Below, piece after piece: positions 38,101 to 40,877 of a stretch of DNA of 64,000 nucleotides (position 1 is the first letter of the stretch; the number at the start of each line of letters is the position of its first letter). The notes under the pieces were generated by a model. It saw nothing but the letters and a program-made list of their open reading frames with translations. It ran no database searches and was not told the origin of the DNA. The translations under genes and the position numbers were made by a program. The DNA is from Cydia pomonella (taxonomy: Eukaryota; Arthropoda; Insecta; Lepidoptera; Tortricidae): the NCBI RefSeq assembly GCF_033807575.1, contig NC_084729.1:5208001-5272000 (forward strand). Reading direction: 5' to 3'.

Positions 38101-40186
38101 GCCATCATGTTCGTCATCAGACTGACAGCTGATAATGACCGTATATCCAGAGTGTTAGGTAGGATCATGTGACTTACAAACTGTTGCCGCAGCAGCATAT
38201 GTTTGAGCAGCTCCTCGGCTTGCCGGCAACGCAGGCGCAGAGCATGCGCCTTAAGTAGCGCTGCGCGACAAAGCGTGCATATGTGCTGTGGAAGCCTATC
38301 CCAGGCTGATAGCTGAAAAAAATATTTAGAAATATGTTTATGGATAAAAATATATTTCAATAGCATTGGCGGATAACCCTATGCACTATTATCTCGTCAA
38401 GAATCCCGCGCTGCCAGTTCATGATGAATTCTGCCGTCCACCTCCCCAGCGACTAAAATCCCGAAATCCACCCTGTTCTGCAGCTCAGACTCTGAACAAC
38501 TTCTCTATATCAGATCGGTGGAAAACGGAGTGGTCTGCTGCTACAACAGGGCACACCACCCATGTCACCGACCCAACAAAAAAACCAAAAGGGTTTGACC
38601 TCCCCCGCAAACTTTGGTGTCGCTTAAATAGGCTGAGAACTGGGCATGGCCGTTGTAATTCCCTAACATATAAATGGGGTTGGAAAGATTCTCCTCTCTG
38701 CGAGTGTGGCGAGGAAGAGCAGACCACTGATCATATTTTCCAACGCTGTCCCCTTCACTCGTATTCTGGACCAGCTGAAGATCTGGAGTCAGTCACGCCT
38801 GAGTTGGTTACCTGGCTTAGCGACCTCAAGGCTATACTCTGATTGCCTTCTTTATGCATGCCATACGATTAAATAAACTATTATCTCATTAGCCTCACTC
38901 CAGTCAAGGCAAGGGGCCGCATGAACACTACAAAATGATTTTTATAACACTGAGCATTGGCCCATTATCATAAATTAGGTAAAAAATGTAAAAATAGAGA
39001 CTATTCTAACTTCTATAAGCACATTCAAAAGGCAGAGGTCATCAATTAGGTTGTTTTTTTTTTAATGTTTGTTATTCCATAACTCCGTCATTTCTAAACC
39101 GATTTTGAAAATTATTTTTTTGTTTGAATTTATATATATACAGATTTGTCCCGTTTTTGTCAAACTCAGTTCTAATGATGGGATCCATGAGGAATCGAGG
39201 GAACTCTTCAAATGTAAAAGGCATACATATATTGATTTTTGTATTTTCTTTGACAAATCAAGCATTTATATTTGAAAAAGTGACATTTGATGAAGTGGAA
39301 CTGCTGATGATGATCAGAATGGAACTCTTCAACAACCCATAGTACATATGTTTGTTAAGCAAATTAGATTTTCAAGGCTAATTTTTGTCAATTTTGAGTT
39401 CTGACAATGGGGTCCATGAGGAATCGAGGGAACTCCTCAAATGTTAAAGGCGTATATATAGTGATCTTAGTATTTTCGTCAACAAATCAAGTATTTACAT
39501 TTGTAGAAGTGCCATTTGATGAAGTGGAACTGCTGATGATAAACAGATGGAACTCTTCAACGATGCATAGTCCACATTTGGCAATTTCTTATCTTTGCAT
39601 GTTTGTCAAGCAGTTAGGTTTTCAAGGCACATTTTTATTTTTTTAATAATTATCTGGTGCTTTATTTCATGCATGGTGTGAAATAATTTATTTTAAATAC
39701 AGTTGAATACCCTATTGCGGGTATCTTACCAGACAACCATAGGGCAAATCTGAAATGTATCAAGGTGGGTGCAGTGACAAAAAAAACATGTTACCTCCTT
39801 TTTTACATAATTAGGCATAGGACGCTGTCTTTTTAATGTCATTGTATGAAATCCAAAATCAACAATAATCGAAGTCCGTTTTTTTCTTAAACATTATTAG
39901 CTATTTTTAATTCATATTAGGTAAGTATTTTACAATAAACACGTTATAATTACACGAAGTCATTTTCACATCTAAAATCCGGGGTATACCCATTATATAA
40001 ACTTTATATGTATATCGTCAAAAAAGACGTTTTATCACAGTTGAAACTTACCGCTGTCCCCATAACATCCGTGAACATCTGGTCTAGTCCCCATTTGCTA
40101 ATATTGTACAGTTTTGTGTCCCAGGCAAGACAAATTCGACACGCAAGCAAAGTATCAGGCACTAGCTCAACTTTCAATATATTCAT
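7849..40186 (-). CDS. ZAD-C2H2 zinc-finger protein, 15 coding exons, 678 aa
   Basis: Rebuilt by hand from splice sites and finger spacing. Exons, 5' to 3': 40186-40052, 38312-38178, 36908-36368, 33257-33175, 31966-31892, 30112-30057, 19797-19723, 18057-17919, 15823-15711, 13548-13452, 12003-11845, 9268-9167, 8799-8716, 8353-8255, 7992-7849. The total is 2037 nt and every junction keeps frame. Residues 1-90 form the ZAD, a Zn-binding dimerisation domain of insect zinc-finger factors (C16, C19, C57, C60). Residues 91-270 are an acidic linker with a lysine-rich, nuclear-localisation-like stretch at about 200-230. From 273 to 662 come 13 C2H2 fingers; finger 6 lacks a clean fourth ligand. TGEK-type linkers join fingers 9-13, and a basic tail ends the protein. 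I infer a sequence-specific nuclear DNA-binding protein. The target is unknown and no individual orthologue was recognised. Confidence 0.88.
8255..8353 (-). CDS. ZAD gene exon 14 (rest of finger 11, most of finger 12)
   Basis: Acceptor TTTGTAG|GTA, donor GTC|GTAAGT, 33 codons. Completes finger 11 (VHVEAVH) and carries finger 12 (YRCDQCPKTF...HKV); its last His comes from exon 15. Confidence 0.87.
8716..8799 (-). CDS. ZAD gene exon 13 (rest of finger 10, start of finger 11)
   Basis: Acceptor GTTACAG|ACC, donor AAG|GTGATT, 28 codons. Reads THHVRHTGEKPYKCESC then AKCYGTAAALK, with a canonical TGEKPY linker. Confidence 0.88.
9167..9268 (-). CDS. ZAD gene exon 12 (rest of finger 9, start of finger 10)
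   Basis: Acceptor GTCGACAG|TGC, donor CTCCGG|GTAAGC, 34 codons. Reads CLALLKQHQARHTGEK then FKCEICPKSYATAAELR. Three decayed copies of this exon lie upstream of it in intron 11. Confidence 0.88.
9362..9580 (-). pseudogene. Two decayed copies of ZAD-gene exon 12
   Basis: At about 9362-9432 the minus strand reads CFTLPKHHQVRHVGEK after an intact CAG acceptor. At about 9505-9580 it reads CLTLLKQHVAPHTGE but the acceptor AG is lost (CCG). Both match the 5' half of exon 12 (CLALLKQHQARHTGEK) and lack the KCEIC half. The flanking intron is also shared, so these are tandem duplicates. Confidence 0.75.
9660..9945 (+). repeat. tRNA-derived SINE
   Basis: Begins with a B-box-like GGTTAAAACCCCGGC and continues with a body found at 33300-33640 (-), 51443-51610 (+) and 57320-57510 (+); marks are GGAAAACATCGTGAGGAAAC and GGCCTAGTTTACCCTCTG. 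Confidence 0.75.
9948..10016 (-). pseudogene. Third decayed copy of ZAD-gene exon 12
   Basis: The segment complementary to CACTTAAAGGCTCTTTCCCC matches the middle of exon 12 (codons for GEKAFKC). Frame and splice sites are lost. It is separated from the other copies by the inserted SINE. Confidence 0.55.
10225..10860. repeat. Inverted-repeat segment (GACAAAGGATTAGC family)
   Basis: TATAGTCGTTAGCTTTGTAG ... GGCTAATCCTTTGTCTGTTG at 10233-10288 recurs inverted at 10625-10680 and again at 10773-10845. This looks like a foldback element with an extra terminal copy. Short frames across it are not coding. Confidence 0.6.
10861..11100 (-). repeat. Probable 3' end of a dispersed element
   Basis: GC-rich segment followed by ATTCTTTATTTCATAATAAT, which reads as an AATAAAG-containing 3' end on the minus strand; a (TA)n microsatellite follows at 11113-11136. 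No family recognised. Confidence 0.35.
11151..11826 (+). repeat. ~650-bp dispersed repeat, copy A of an inverted pair
   Basis: Starts CCGGCCAAGAGCATGTCGGG and ends near GACTACGGAACCCT. The same sequence lies reverse-complemented at 17255-17882 with high identity over its length. It sits in intron 11 of the ZAD gene, its edge about 18 bp from the exon 11 donor. Non-coding. Confidence 0.85.
11845..12003 (-). CDS. ZAD gene exon 11 (rest of finger 8, linker, start of finger 9)
   Basis: Acceptor TTGCAG|TGT, donor CCAG|GTCTGT, 53 codons. Completes finger 8 (CSKSF...HMDRVH), then a GC-rich Arg/Pro/Ala linker, then opens finger 9 (VCETCGKIFQ). The donor is weak (GTCTGT) and lies 18 bp from a long dispersed repeat. 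Confidence 0.85.
12181..12410. other. AT-rich intron stretch
   Basis: Low-complexity A/T-rich sequence with AATAAA-like runs, probably a retroposon tail. No coding signature. Confidence 0.35.
12411..12690 (+). repeat. Dispersed repeat shared with 53375-53670
   Basis: The segment TTTCCCATCACGGAACAATG through GCCTGCCTAATAAAACGGTA recurs in the same orientation at 53375-53670 with small indels. The ending AATAAAACGGTATT suggests a retroposon 3' end. Family not recognised. Confidence 0.7.
12955..13150 (-). repeat. tRNA-derived SINE (GGTTCAAATCC B-box family)
   Basis: Reverse strand carries a B-box-like GGGTTCGAATTCCGG and the body seen in the other copies (TGAGCTTACCATGGGACAGT-like). Confidence 0.6.
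13452..13548 (-). CDS. ZAD gene exon 10 (finger 7, start of finger 8)
   Basis: Acceptor TTGGCAG|T, donor GAG|GTCAGT, 97 nt. Finger 7 is CCACGEW...HRHRKH. The exon ends FTCDE, so the second Cys of finger 8 is the first codon of exon 11. Confidence 0.85.
13580..13800. mobile_element. Foldback repeat (CATATGTACTGTAA family)
   Basis: TTACAGTACATATAGTGCTA at the left and the shared TTCGTAACTCGTGTCGATTT segment. Related to 3655-4200, 32245-32460 and 32870-32975. Confidence 0.65.
13801..14031. mobile_element. MITE with TTTCACCACACC / GGTGTGGTGAAA ends
   Basis: Terminal inverted repeats TTTCACCACACC and GGTGTGGTGAAA. A diverged second copy lies at 53669-53925 with the same left end and the internal TTTTATCCACATGTGAGGCA. 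Confidence 0.75.
14040..14330. repeat. Foldback fragment plus partial GGGTCC-family element
   Basis: 14060-14200 folds on itself (TTTAACCCTCGTGC mirrored by GCACGAGGGGTTAAA). 14257-14326 matches the right half of the element at 3426-3628, including GCCTCGCGCGTATGCTCGCT. Confidence 0.6.
14331..15189. other. Intron stretch, nothing recognised
   Basis: AT-rich sequence within intron 9 of the ZAD gene. No coding signature or recognised repeat ends. Confidence 0.4.
15190..15676. mobile_element. ~480-bp TA-flanked MITE, copy 1
   Basis: Ends TA-AGGTTGTTTCC and GGAAACAACCC-TA. The body is nearly identical to 30397-30876 (same orientation) and to 55544-56464 (inverted, with insertions). It carries TGACGTCA-like sites and a CACGTGACGTG segment. 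TA at both ends suggests the Tc1/mariner group. Confidence 0.85.
15711..15823 (-). CDS. ZAD gene exon 9 (finger 6, atypical)
   Basis: Acceptor TTACAG|CCA, donor GGCAG|GTAAGA, 113 nt. Encodes LHCRKCRIQFDSLEALQRHK. A clean fourth ligand is missing: the next candidates are a Cys or His 9-12 residues further on, so the finger may be degenerate. Confidence 0.82.
15876..16505 (-). repeat. tRNA-derived SINE split by a LINE 3' end
   Basis: 15876-16079 is the SINE body and B-box (GGATTTGAACCCGGGACC, minus strand). Its A-box end reappears at about 16470-16505 (GCAGGGTCACTACCCACTAG). Between them lies a LINE fragment. An uninterrupted copy is at 54395-54655. Confidence 0.8.
16080..16467 (+). mobile_element. 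LINE 3' end inserted in the SINE
   Basis: 16085-16201 reads NNLPEHIKLENNTSFKTKLS through to a stop, a non-LTR reverse-transcriptase C-terminus. It is followed by a ~260-bp 3' UTR with AATAAAG. Confidence 0.7.
16506..17254. other. Intron stretch with an ancient repeat fragment
   Basis: 17100-17210 resembles the segment at 34030-34150 in reverse (CTACTGAACGGATTTTCATA). Otherwise nothing is recognised. Confidence 0.4.
17255..17882 (-). repeat. ~650-bp dispersed repeat, copy B of an inverted pair
   Basis: Reverse complement of 11151-11826 through to the TGCTCTTGGCCGG end. It sits in intron 8 of the ZAD gene, about 36 bp from the exon 8 donor. Apparent frames are non-coding. Confidence 0.85.
17919..18057 (-). 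CDS. ZAD gene exon 8 (end of finger 4, finger 5)
   Basis: Acceptor CCGTAG|C completes the CA left by exon 7 as His; donor AAG|GTAAAG. Encodes the end of finger 4 (HMRLDH) and all of finger 5 (CEICGETF...HKTRAH). Confidence 0.87.
18301..18560 (+). repeat. tRNA-derived SINE, full-length
   Basis: A-box-like TGGCCTAGTGGGTAGTGACC, B-box GGTTCAAATCC, then the body GTGTGATGAGCATGGATATT and an AT-rich tail. Same family as 12955-13150, 15876-16505 and 54395-54655. Confidence 0.85.
18561..19722. other. Intron stretch, nothing recognised
   Basis: AT-rich intron 7 sequence; a 69-codon frame at 19084-19293 has no recognisable features. Confidence 0.4.
19723..19797 (-). CDS. ZAD gene exon 7 (end of finger 3, start of finger 4)
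   Basis: Acceptor TTCACAG|A, donor TTCA|GTAAGT, 75 nt. Joins exon 6 to give C-x2-C-x12-H-x3-H exactly across a >10-kb intron, then opens finger 4 (FKCRHCEKRF). Confidence 0.87.
19870..20090 (-). repeat. Dispersed repeat, inverted relative to 47310-47515
   Basis: CACTCAAACGCCAAGCTCCC through GGGCACGACTAGTAACGACG matches the reverse complement of 47310-47515 over about 190 bp. Confidence 0.75.
20297..22116. mobile_element. 1.82-kb non-coding element with 13-bp terminal inverted repeats
   Basis: CCCAAGTAGCACA at 20297-20309 and TGTGCTACTTGGG at 22104-22116 are perfect inverted repeats. The interior is AT-rich, with repeated CAGCTG/TCAGCT words near the left end and no frame longer than about 60 codons. 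I see no clear target duplication and do not recognise the superfamily. Confidence 0.6.
22200..22895 (+). repeat. Dispersed repeat (CCCTGTTAGTATGTA ... GTACAGTCAGCGATA) split by a MITE
   Basis: 22204-22289 and 22720-22895 together match 55325-55541 plus 56465-56545, including CCCACTTCCCGATTTCC and AGTATTAGTTGCCTGT. The break holds the MITE at 22290-22719. Confidence 0.7.
22290..22719. mobile_element. 430-bp MITE with 24-bp terminal inverted repeats
   Basis: The left end GTCATCCATTAATTACATCA is matched by TGATGTAATTAATGGATGAC at the right. Two G-rich tracts (GGGGGAGGGAGGGGG and GGGGGGGGGAGGGG) sit symmetrically inside, each near TGTGACGTCA. Confidence 0.85.
22915..23168 (+). repeat. BEL 5' LTR
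   Basis: 254 bp from TGTCCAACCTCTG to CCTTTTTACA. It differs from the 3' LTR at two positions only (TATATCAG/TATAACAG and CTCTAGTG/CTCTATTG). Confidence 0.95.
23169..23184 (+). promoter_or_regulatory. BEL primer-binding site, tRNA-Tyr type
   Basis: TGGTCCTTCGAGCCGG directly follows the LTR. Its complement is CCGGCTCGAAGGACCA, which matches what I recall of the 3' end of eukaryotic tRNA-Tyr, including CCA. Confidence 0.75.
23600..28831 (+). CDS. BEL/Pao Gag-Pol polyprotein, 1743 aa, uninterrupted
   Basis: The start chosen is the ATG at 23600 (TTCACCATGG context); the frame is open further upstream without another ATG. In order: a Gag domain of the BEL type with a hydrophobic core around residues 130-290; Cys/His knuckles (CGYC at about 333; CFNC at 368, CRICKRKHH after it); a retropepsin-like protease (LIDQCSEASF, Asp474); reverse transcriptase with YVDD at 891-894; RNase H (FCDASNEA, WTDSTVV, KDNPADCASRG); an integrase zinc region (H...C-x2-C, CVTC); an integrase core with D1445, D1511 and E1564 (SGVDYAG, WSDNGTNF, GGLWEAG); and a C-terminal DUF5641-like domain ending near GKLCFLP. 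The polyprotein makes the proteins for reverse transcription and integration. The protease carries DQC where family members usually have a Gly in the third place. No stops or frameshifts. Confidence 0.95.
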   Translation: MEALIKVQQDLYLRIDKAKTNFKKSPKERLNSVDYLSTRLETLESLWEKFVSTHTRIIQESTTLEFSEYITEDIYSNAEELFMDYKSDLKIALNKLNVSISGKSTESTTIENKSDVNQGKSVMVKLPKISIPTFSGNYSEWTSFRDLFTSLIHKNRDLDDVQKLHYLKGYLVGEAEQLLRHVQITQDNYSACWEKLEKRYNNKKYLSNCILKRFMSQKNITTKSANALKELLDTTNECLNGLNNLGIDTNTWDIIVIHIICLKLDNESRKQWELKVSESSEDLPTLNQLREFLETRFRALECFDGKSSKTSFVSKKPNAQCSSNFKVHHVTEISCGYCSENHKLCNCKGFAKIDVDARRDFIQSGNFCFNCLGSGHNVYSCRQSSRCRICKRKHHSLLHPKTSTQATDFQVKPTQSVEGSIVAHATTAPSLSCDEPNNVTTCFSTSRGQVFLPTALVQAQSKTGSGITLRCLIDQCSEASFITESAAQLLGLNKVSHKSTVTGLGGEESSPVNSKAVVKVKISSLLEPDFEVNVHAHVLGKVTSNRPRKRIVIDSWAELSKLNLADSTFNIPGKIDLLLGGEVYGQILLNEMIKAPQGALIAQRTSLGWIVSGPTHLGESEIRKSVSVNHIHLDENELLKKFWELEADHNTTDPKQHYTEDEKKCEEFFTATTERDSTGRYIVKLPFRDQDPSCKHGNFVPIATRRLNQLEKRFAKDPEMKKRYTDVINEYLELEHMEEVPPEQENNPDAVYLPHHAVIRDDRSTSKLRVVYDASCPGSNGVSLNQDLLVGPILQPVLRHTILRWRCHPICLVADIVKMYRQVKVHEDDVDFQRILWRENSGEKIKHLRLLRVTFGTASAPHLAVRALQQVAHDEGSQYPNAADRVLKHFYVDDLLTGCESVEEGKVVYQEMNELLKNGGFELQKWSSNNEELMRYMKETDVKEEGSLQLKIDVVMKILGLVWNRRNDEFEYSVQLPPLKVPVTKRSVISDISRLFDPLGWLAPVIIVAKIFIQKLWLSGIEWDDEVPPQLLKNWLNYRESLNQLTEFKLPRWNNARSNVTAELQGFCDASNEAFAAVVYLRTVDEEGKVHVSLITSKTKVAPIKQISIPRLELCGAVLLTKLLVEVADVMSISKANIHAWTDSTVVISWLNSRPNRWKTFVANRVSEIITSVEPHQWSHVSSKDNPADCASRGTQHLSKEELWIEGPSWLKNKEISYKKPNIKDTNLEEKSTKACFVNTCGNDVTADAEETLISRFSKLWKLLRVLAFCKRFLKCARKEKVSLWLTSTEIQEILKMCIKIVQANHFKEELKNLNENKTINKKSQLTSLNPIIDEDGILRVGGRLEHAGISEQMKHPVIIPHKSHFTTLVLDNAHEKTLHGNPQLMLNYLRSKYFVIGATNSVKLFVRKCVTCARYAAASRHPLMGQLPSVRGTVNRPFFQSGVDYAGPINMRTSKGRGHRSYKGYICLFICMATRAIHLEAVSDLTAQGFIAAFKRFTARRGHCADLWSDNGTNFVGAARELKQLYAEERSSIAVEIADQLATNSTNWHWIPPHSPNFGGLWEAGVKSTKHHLRRVIGNSTLTFEEMATVLAQIEACLNSRPMSRINSSNIDDSIPLTPGHFLVGEPLVLVPDSNYECTNVGSLRRWQLTQKMVQDFWRRWSREYLTQFYHRYKWAHQTPEPVVGSVVLVKEDNLPPARWLYGVVTDKHPGLDGITRVVSLRCKGNIIKRPVGKLCFLPIET
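29035..29046 (+). promoter_or_regulatory. BEL polypurine-type tract
   Basis: TGGTGGGCGGAA lies immediately 5' of the 3' LTR, the position of the plus-strand primer. An identical 12-mer occurs at 28995-29006. Confidence 0.6.
29047..29300 (+). repeat. BEL 3' LTR
   Basis: 254 bp, TGTCC...TTTACA, same length as the 5' LTR with two substitutions. Confidence 0.95.
29301..29385 (+). repeat. LINE tail with (CTAT)n microsatellite
   Basis: GTGTGCCAATAAAGAGTATT followed by (CTAT)n at about 29356-29381, typical of a LINE 3' end. Confidence 0.5.
29603..30007. mobile_element. ~405-bp foldback MITE
   Basis: GTCATCGCCTCCCG...GATACTTTGTCA at the left is mirrored by TGACAAAGTATC...CGGGAGGCGATGAC at the right, with a second inner inverted pair (GAACATGTAAAAAATA / TATTTTTTACATGTTC). 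It lies just inside intron 6, 50 bp from exon 6. Confidence 0.8.
30057..30112 (-). CDS. ZAD gene exon 6 (end of finger 2, start of finger 3)
   Basis: Acceptor ACTCAG|GAT, donor GA|GTGAGT, 56 nt. Encodes DAHRLQFRCRRCDRVVPG plus two bases. Short, and identified by the fit of frame and ligand spacing on both sides; intron 6 after it is over 10 kb and holds the BEL element. Confidence 0.8.
30397..30876. mobile_element. ~480-bp TA-flanked MITE, copy 2
   Basis: Nearly identical to 15190-15676. Ends TA-GGGTCGTTTCC and GGAAACTACCC-TA. It sits in intron 5 of the ZAD gene. Confidence 0.87.
31070..31680 (-). repeat. Dispersed repeat, inverted relative to 34150-34400
   Basis: Segments such as GTGTCTCACGTTAATGGCAC and AGAGATGTATACAGTCTCTA recur in reverse complement at 34210-34240 and 34375-34395. 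A LINE-like AT tail lies around 31260-31440. Confidence 0.55.
31892..31966 (-). CDS. ZAD gene exon 5 (finger 2, most)
   Basis: Acceptor TTACAG|AGC, donor ACAG|GTAAAT, 25 codons, phase 0 on both sides. Encodes ECHLCHARYRFAVNRNQHIQ. The last histidine ligand is supplied by exon 6 (DAH). Confidence 0.85.
32245..32460. mobile_element. Foldback repeat (CATATGTACTGTAA family)
   Basis: Carries GTACATTACGATACAATTCG, ATGTATCGTACAACATTTTACAG and CACCATATGTACGGTAAA, matching 3655-4200. Lies in intron 4. Confidence 0.65.
32461..33174. other. Intron 4 stretch with a partial foldback
   Basis: 32870-32975 is a partial member of the CATATGTACTGTAA family (ACGTTTTACAGTACATATGG ... CACCATATGTACTGTAAA). The rest shows nothing I recognise. 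Confidence 0.5.
33175..33257 (-). CDS. ZAD gene exon 4 (finger 1)
   Basis: Acceptor TTTTTTAG|GA, donor CCG|GTTAGT, 83 nt. Complete finger FKCELCCRGF...HIKDKH with C-x2-C-x12-H-x4-H spacing. The two-base start completes the codon left by exon 3. Confidence 0.85.
33300..33642 (-). repeat. tRNA-derived SINE, full-length
   Basis: Reverse strand starts AGCGCTGGTGGCCTAACGAG (A-box-like) and carries GGAAACCGGACTAATCCCAA and CTCCCATGAGCCGTGGCAAA. Same family as 9660-9945. Confidence 0.8.
34400..36204. mobile_element. 1.8-kb non-coding element with ~23-bp TIRs and TA ends
   Basis: TA-CCGTTAAATACGCCAACTTT at the left and AAAGTTGGCGTATTTAACGG-TA at the right are inverted. No transposase-like frame; a 68-codon frame at 34495-34701 has no known motif. 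It lies in intron 3 of the ZAD gene and holds another foldback at 35162-35422. Ends and TA suggest a non-autonomous Tc1/mariner-type element. Confidence 0.75.
35162..35422. mobile_element. Nested foldback MITE (TTTGACATA ends)
   Basis: About 100-bp arms: TTTGACATACCACACATTTG ... GTTGACAGCTGCCAGTTG at the left is mirrored by CAACTGGCAGCTGTCAAC ... TGTGTTATGTCAAA at the right. It sits inside the 1.8-kb element. Confidence 0.85.
36368..36908 (-). CDS. ZAD gene exon 3 (linker, nuclear-localisation-like region)
   Basis: Acceptor TTTTACAG|ATAACA, donor AAG|GTAAGG, 541 nt (phase 1 out). The first 110 residues are acidic with a doubled motif (FFWPGNDNDYD / DSWPDNDIDVT). Then follow a run of Lys/Arg (HKRTKKVKVNKKQKL) and an E-rich helix ending ERRKLSEKYLQ, a usual lead-in to the first finger in ZAD proteins. 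Confidence 0.85.
37020..37245. other. GC-rich intron segment
   Basis: Markedly CG-rich compared with its surroundings (GCGCGCACGG, ACGCGCCGTGCGCGAGCAGC). Frames over it are not recognisable. It may be a GC-rich transposon fragment joined to the Harbinger relic. Confidence 0.35.
37260..37403 (-). pseudogene. PIF/Harbinger transposase fragment
   Basis: The minus-strand frame reads DFEYLINLVEPKI then KPISAKERFMITLIFLATGD, the N-terminal part of HARBI1-like transposases. Only ~48 codons remain and no DDE catalytic residues. It lies in intron 2 of the ZAD gene. Confidence 0.75.
37440..37560. repeat. Fragment of a G-run dispersed repeat
   Basis: A run of 12-13 G followed by ACACACATTTT resembles, loosely, the G/C-run part of the 11151 and 17255 repeats. 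Not assigned. Confidence 0.3.
37560..38110 (-). pseudogene. Decayed duplicates of ZAD exon 2, split by a LINE fragment
   Basis: The minus strand at about 38110-38060 matches the start of exon 2 (LSV..., ALCRAALLK) with stops. Its second half is at 37771-37690 (ARLRCRQAEELLKQVLLRQQ before GTAAG). A further copy of the first half is at 37640-37565 (VSVWAGFPQHWCTLCHAVLL). The order on the minus strand shows two tandem duplicates, one split by the insertion at 37799-38030. Confidence 0.8.
37799..38030 (+). mobile_element. Non-LTR retrotransposon 3' fragment
   Basis: The frame reads AGKYWLQRAQHRDEWRKSEE then AFTQQM, the C-terminus of an endonuclease/RT element, with an (AATA)n tail at about 38010-38028. 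Similar ATTCTTA...TATCT sequence on both sides may be an eroded target duplication. Confidence 0.7.
38178..38312 (-). CDS. ZAD gene exon 2 (second half of ZAD)
   Basis: Acceptor TTTTTTCAG|, 45 codons, donor TTT|GTAAGT. Encodes LSAWDRLPQHICTLCRAALL and the ZAD helix (CRQAEELLKHML), with the second zinc pair C57/C60. Decayed duplicates lie just downstream at 37560-38110. Confidence 0.9.
38366..38890 (+). mobile_element. Non-LTR retrotransposon C-terminal domain
   Basis: A 158-codon frame ends a retrotransposon ORF2: LNRLRTGHGRCNSL and a Zn-binding-type CECGEEEQTTDHIFQRCP. The 3' end contains CATACGATTAAATAAAC. Another copy of this tail is at 41697-41800. It lies in intron 1 of the ZAD gene. 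Confidence 0.8.
39150..39650 (+). repeat. ~229-bp tandem repeat, two copies
   Basis: GGATCCATGAGGAATCGAGG and the following ~200 bp recur from 39410 with about 85 percent similarity by eye; the second copy has GGGTCCATGAGGAATCGAGG. Short frames exist in both copies but show no protein motif. Confidence 0.75.
40052..40186 (-). CDS. ZAD gene exon 1 (start codon, first half of ZAD)
   Basis: ATG at 40186-40184, 45 codons, then donor GCG|GTAAGT in phase 0. It encodes the first zinc ligand pair C-R-I-C (residues 16-19) in the setting LLACRICLAWD typical of ZAD domains. Confidence 0.9.
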
Positions 40187-40863
40187 GATTATTTCTAAAA
40201 TTCAGTGTATAAATGTCGCTTTTTCACTAATCTACATCGAAAACGATAGTTTTACACGCAAAAACCTTAGTAAAATATTAAAATTTGCACAATTTACCAA
40301 CAAATCATAGCATAAACAAAAATTCAATACAATGAATACATTTATATTAGTTTCAATAAATTTGACAACTGTTTGACACTTGCTCTATGATATACCATTT
40401 TGACATTTAGTCGATATAAGAAGCGTTCAGATTGTGCCACATTTTAAGCGAAAGACCGAGAATTTTAATTTAATGTTATTCTAATGAATACTGAGGTTAT
40501 CTAAAAATGGTCAAATTACTTACTTACTGGAACTCGGAAAATTTGACCCTGAAATTGAAATCACGTAAGGAAAGGGCCAAATTGTTATATTAGACCCCTT
40601 TACTTGTAATTTTATTATTTTAGGCTAGTAACACTGTTTTTACTATATTTGGTACTTTACCGATATCTACCGACCCGATATTTAATTTAATACTTATCTT
40701 CTATTTTATTTGCACACGGCATTAGTTTTGTGAGTTCAAATTCCTCTGTAATAAAATAGACTACTTCCAGTATTCATCTTAATCTGAAGAGAAATACATA
40801 GTTTTTCACTTAGATACTTACGTTACCGGTTGCGTTAACTCGCGACATTCCACACGATTCACC
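40187..40863. promoter_or_regulatory. Divergent promoter interval between ZAD gene and BTB gene
   Basis: 677 bp separate the two start codons, which point away from each other. No repeat was recognised here, unlike the rest of the window. No clear TATA box was found. A shared bidirectional promoter is inference from layout. Confidence 0.5.
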
Positions 40864-40877
40864 ATGCCAATCCATTG
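40864..40877 (+). CDS. BTB gene exon 1 (14-nt coding micro-exon)
   Basis: ATGCCAATCCATTG followed by donor GTAAGT. It supplies the only in-frame ATG upstream of the BTB frame, and its two spare bases plus the C of exon 2 form a codon. Confidence 0.75.
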
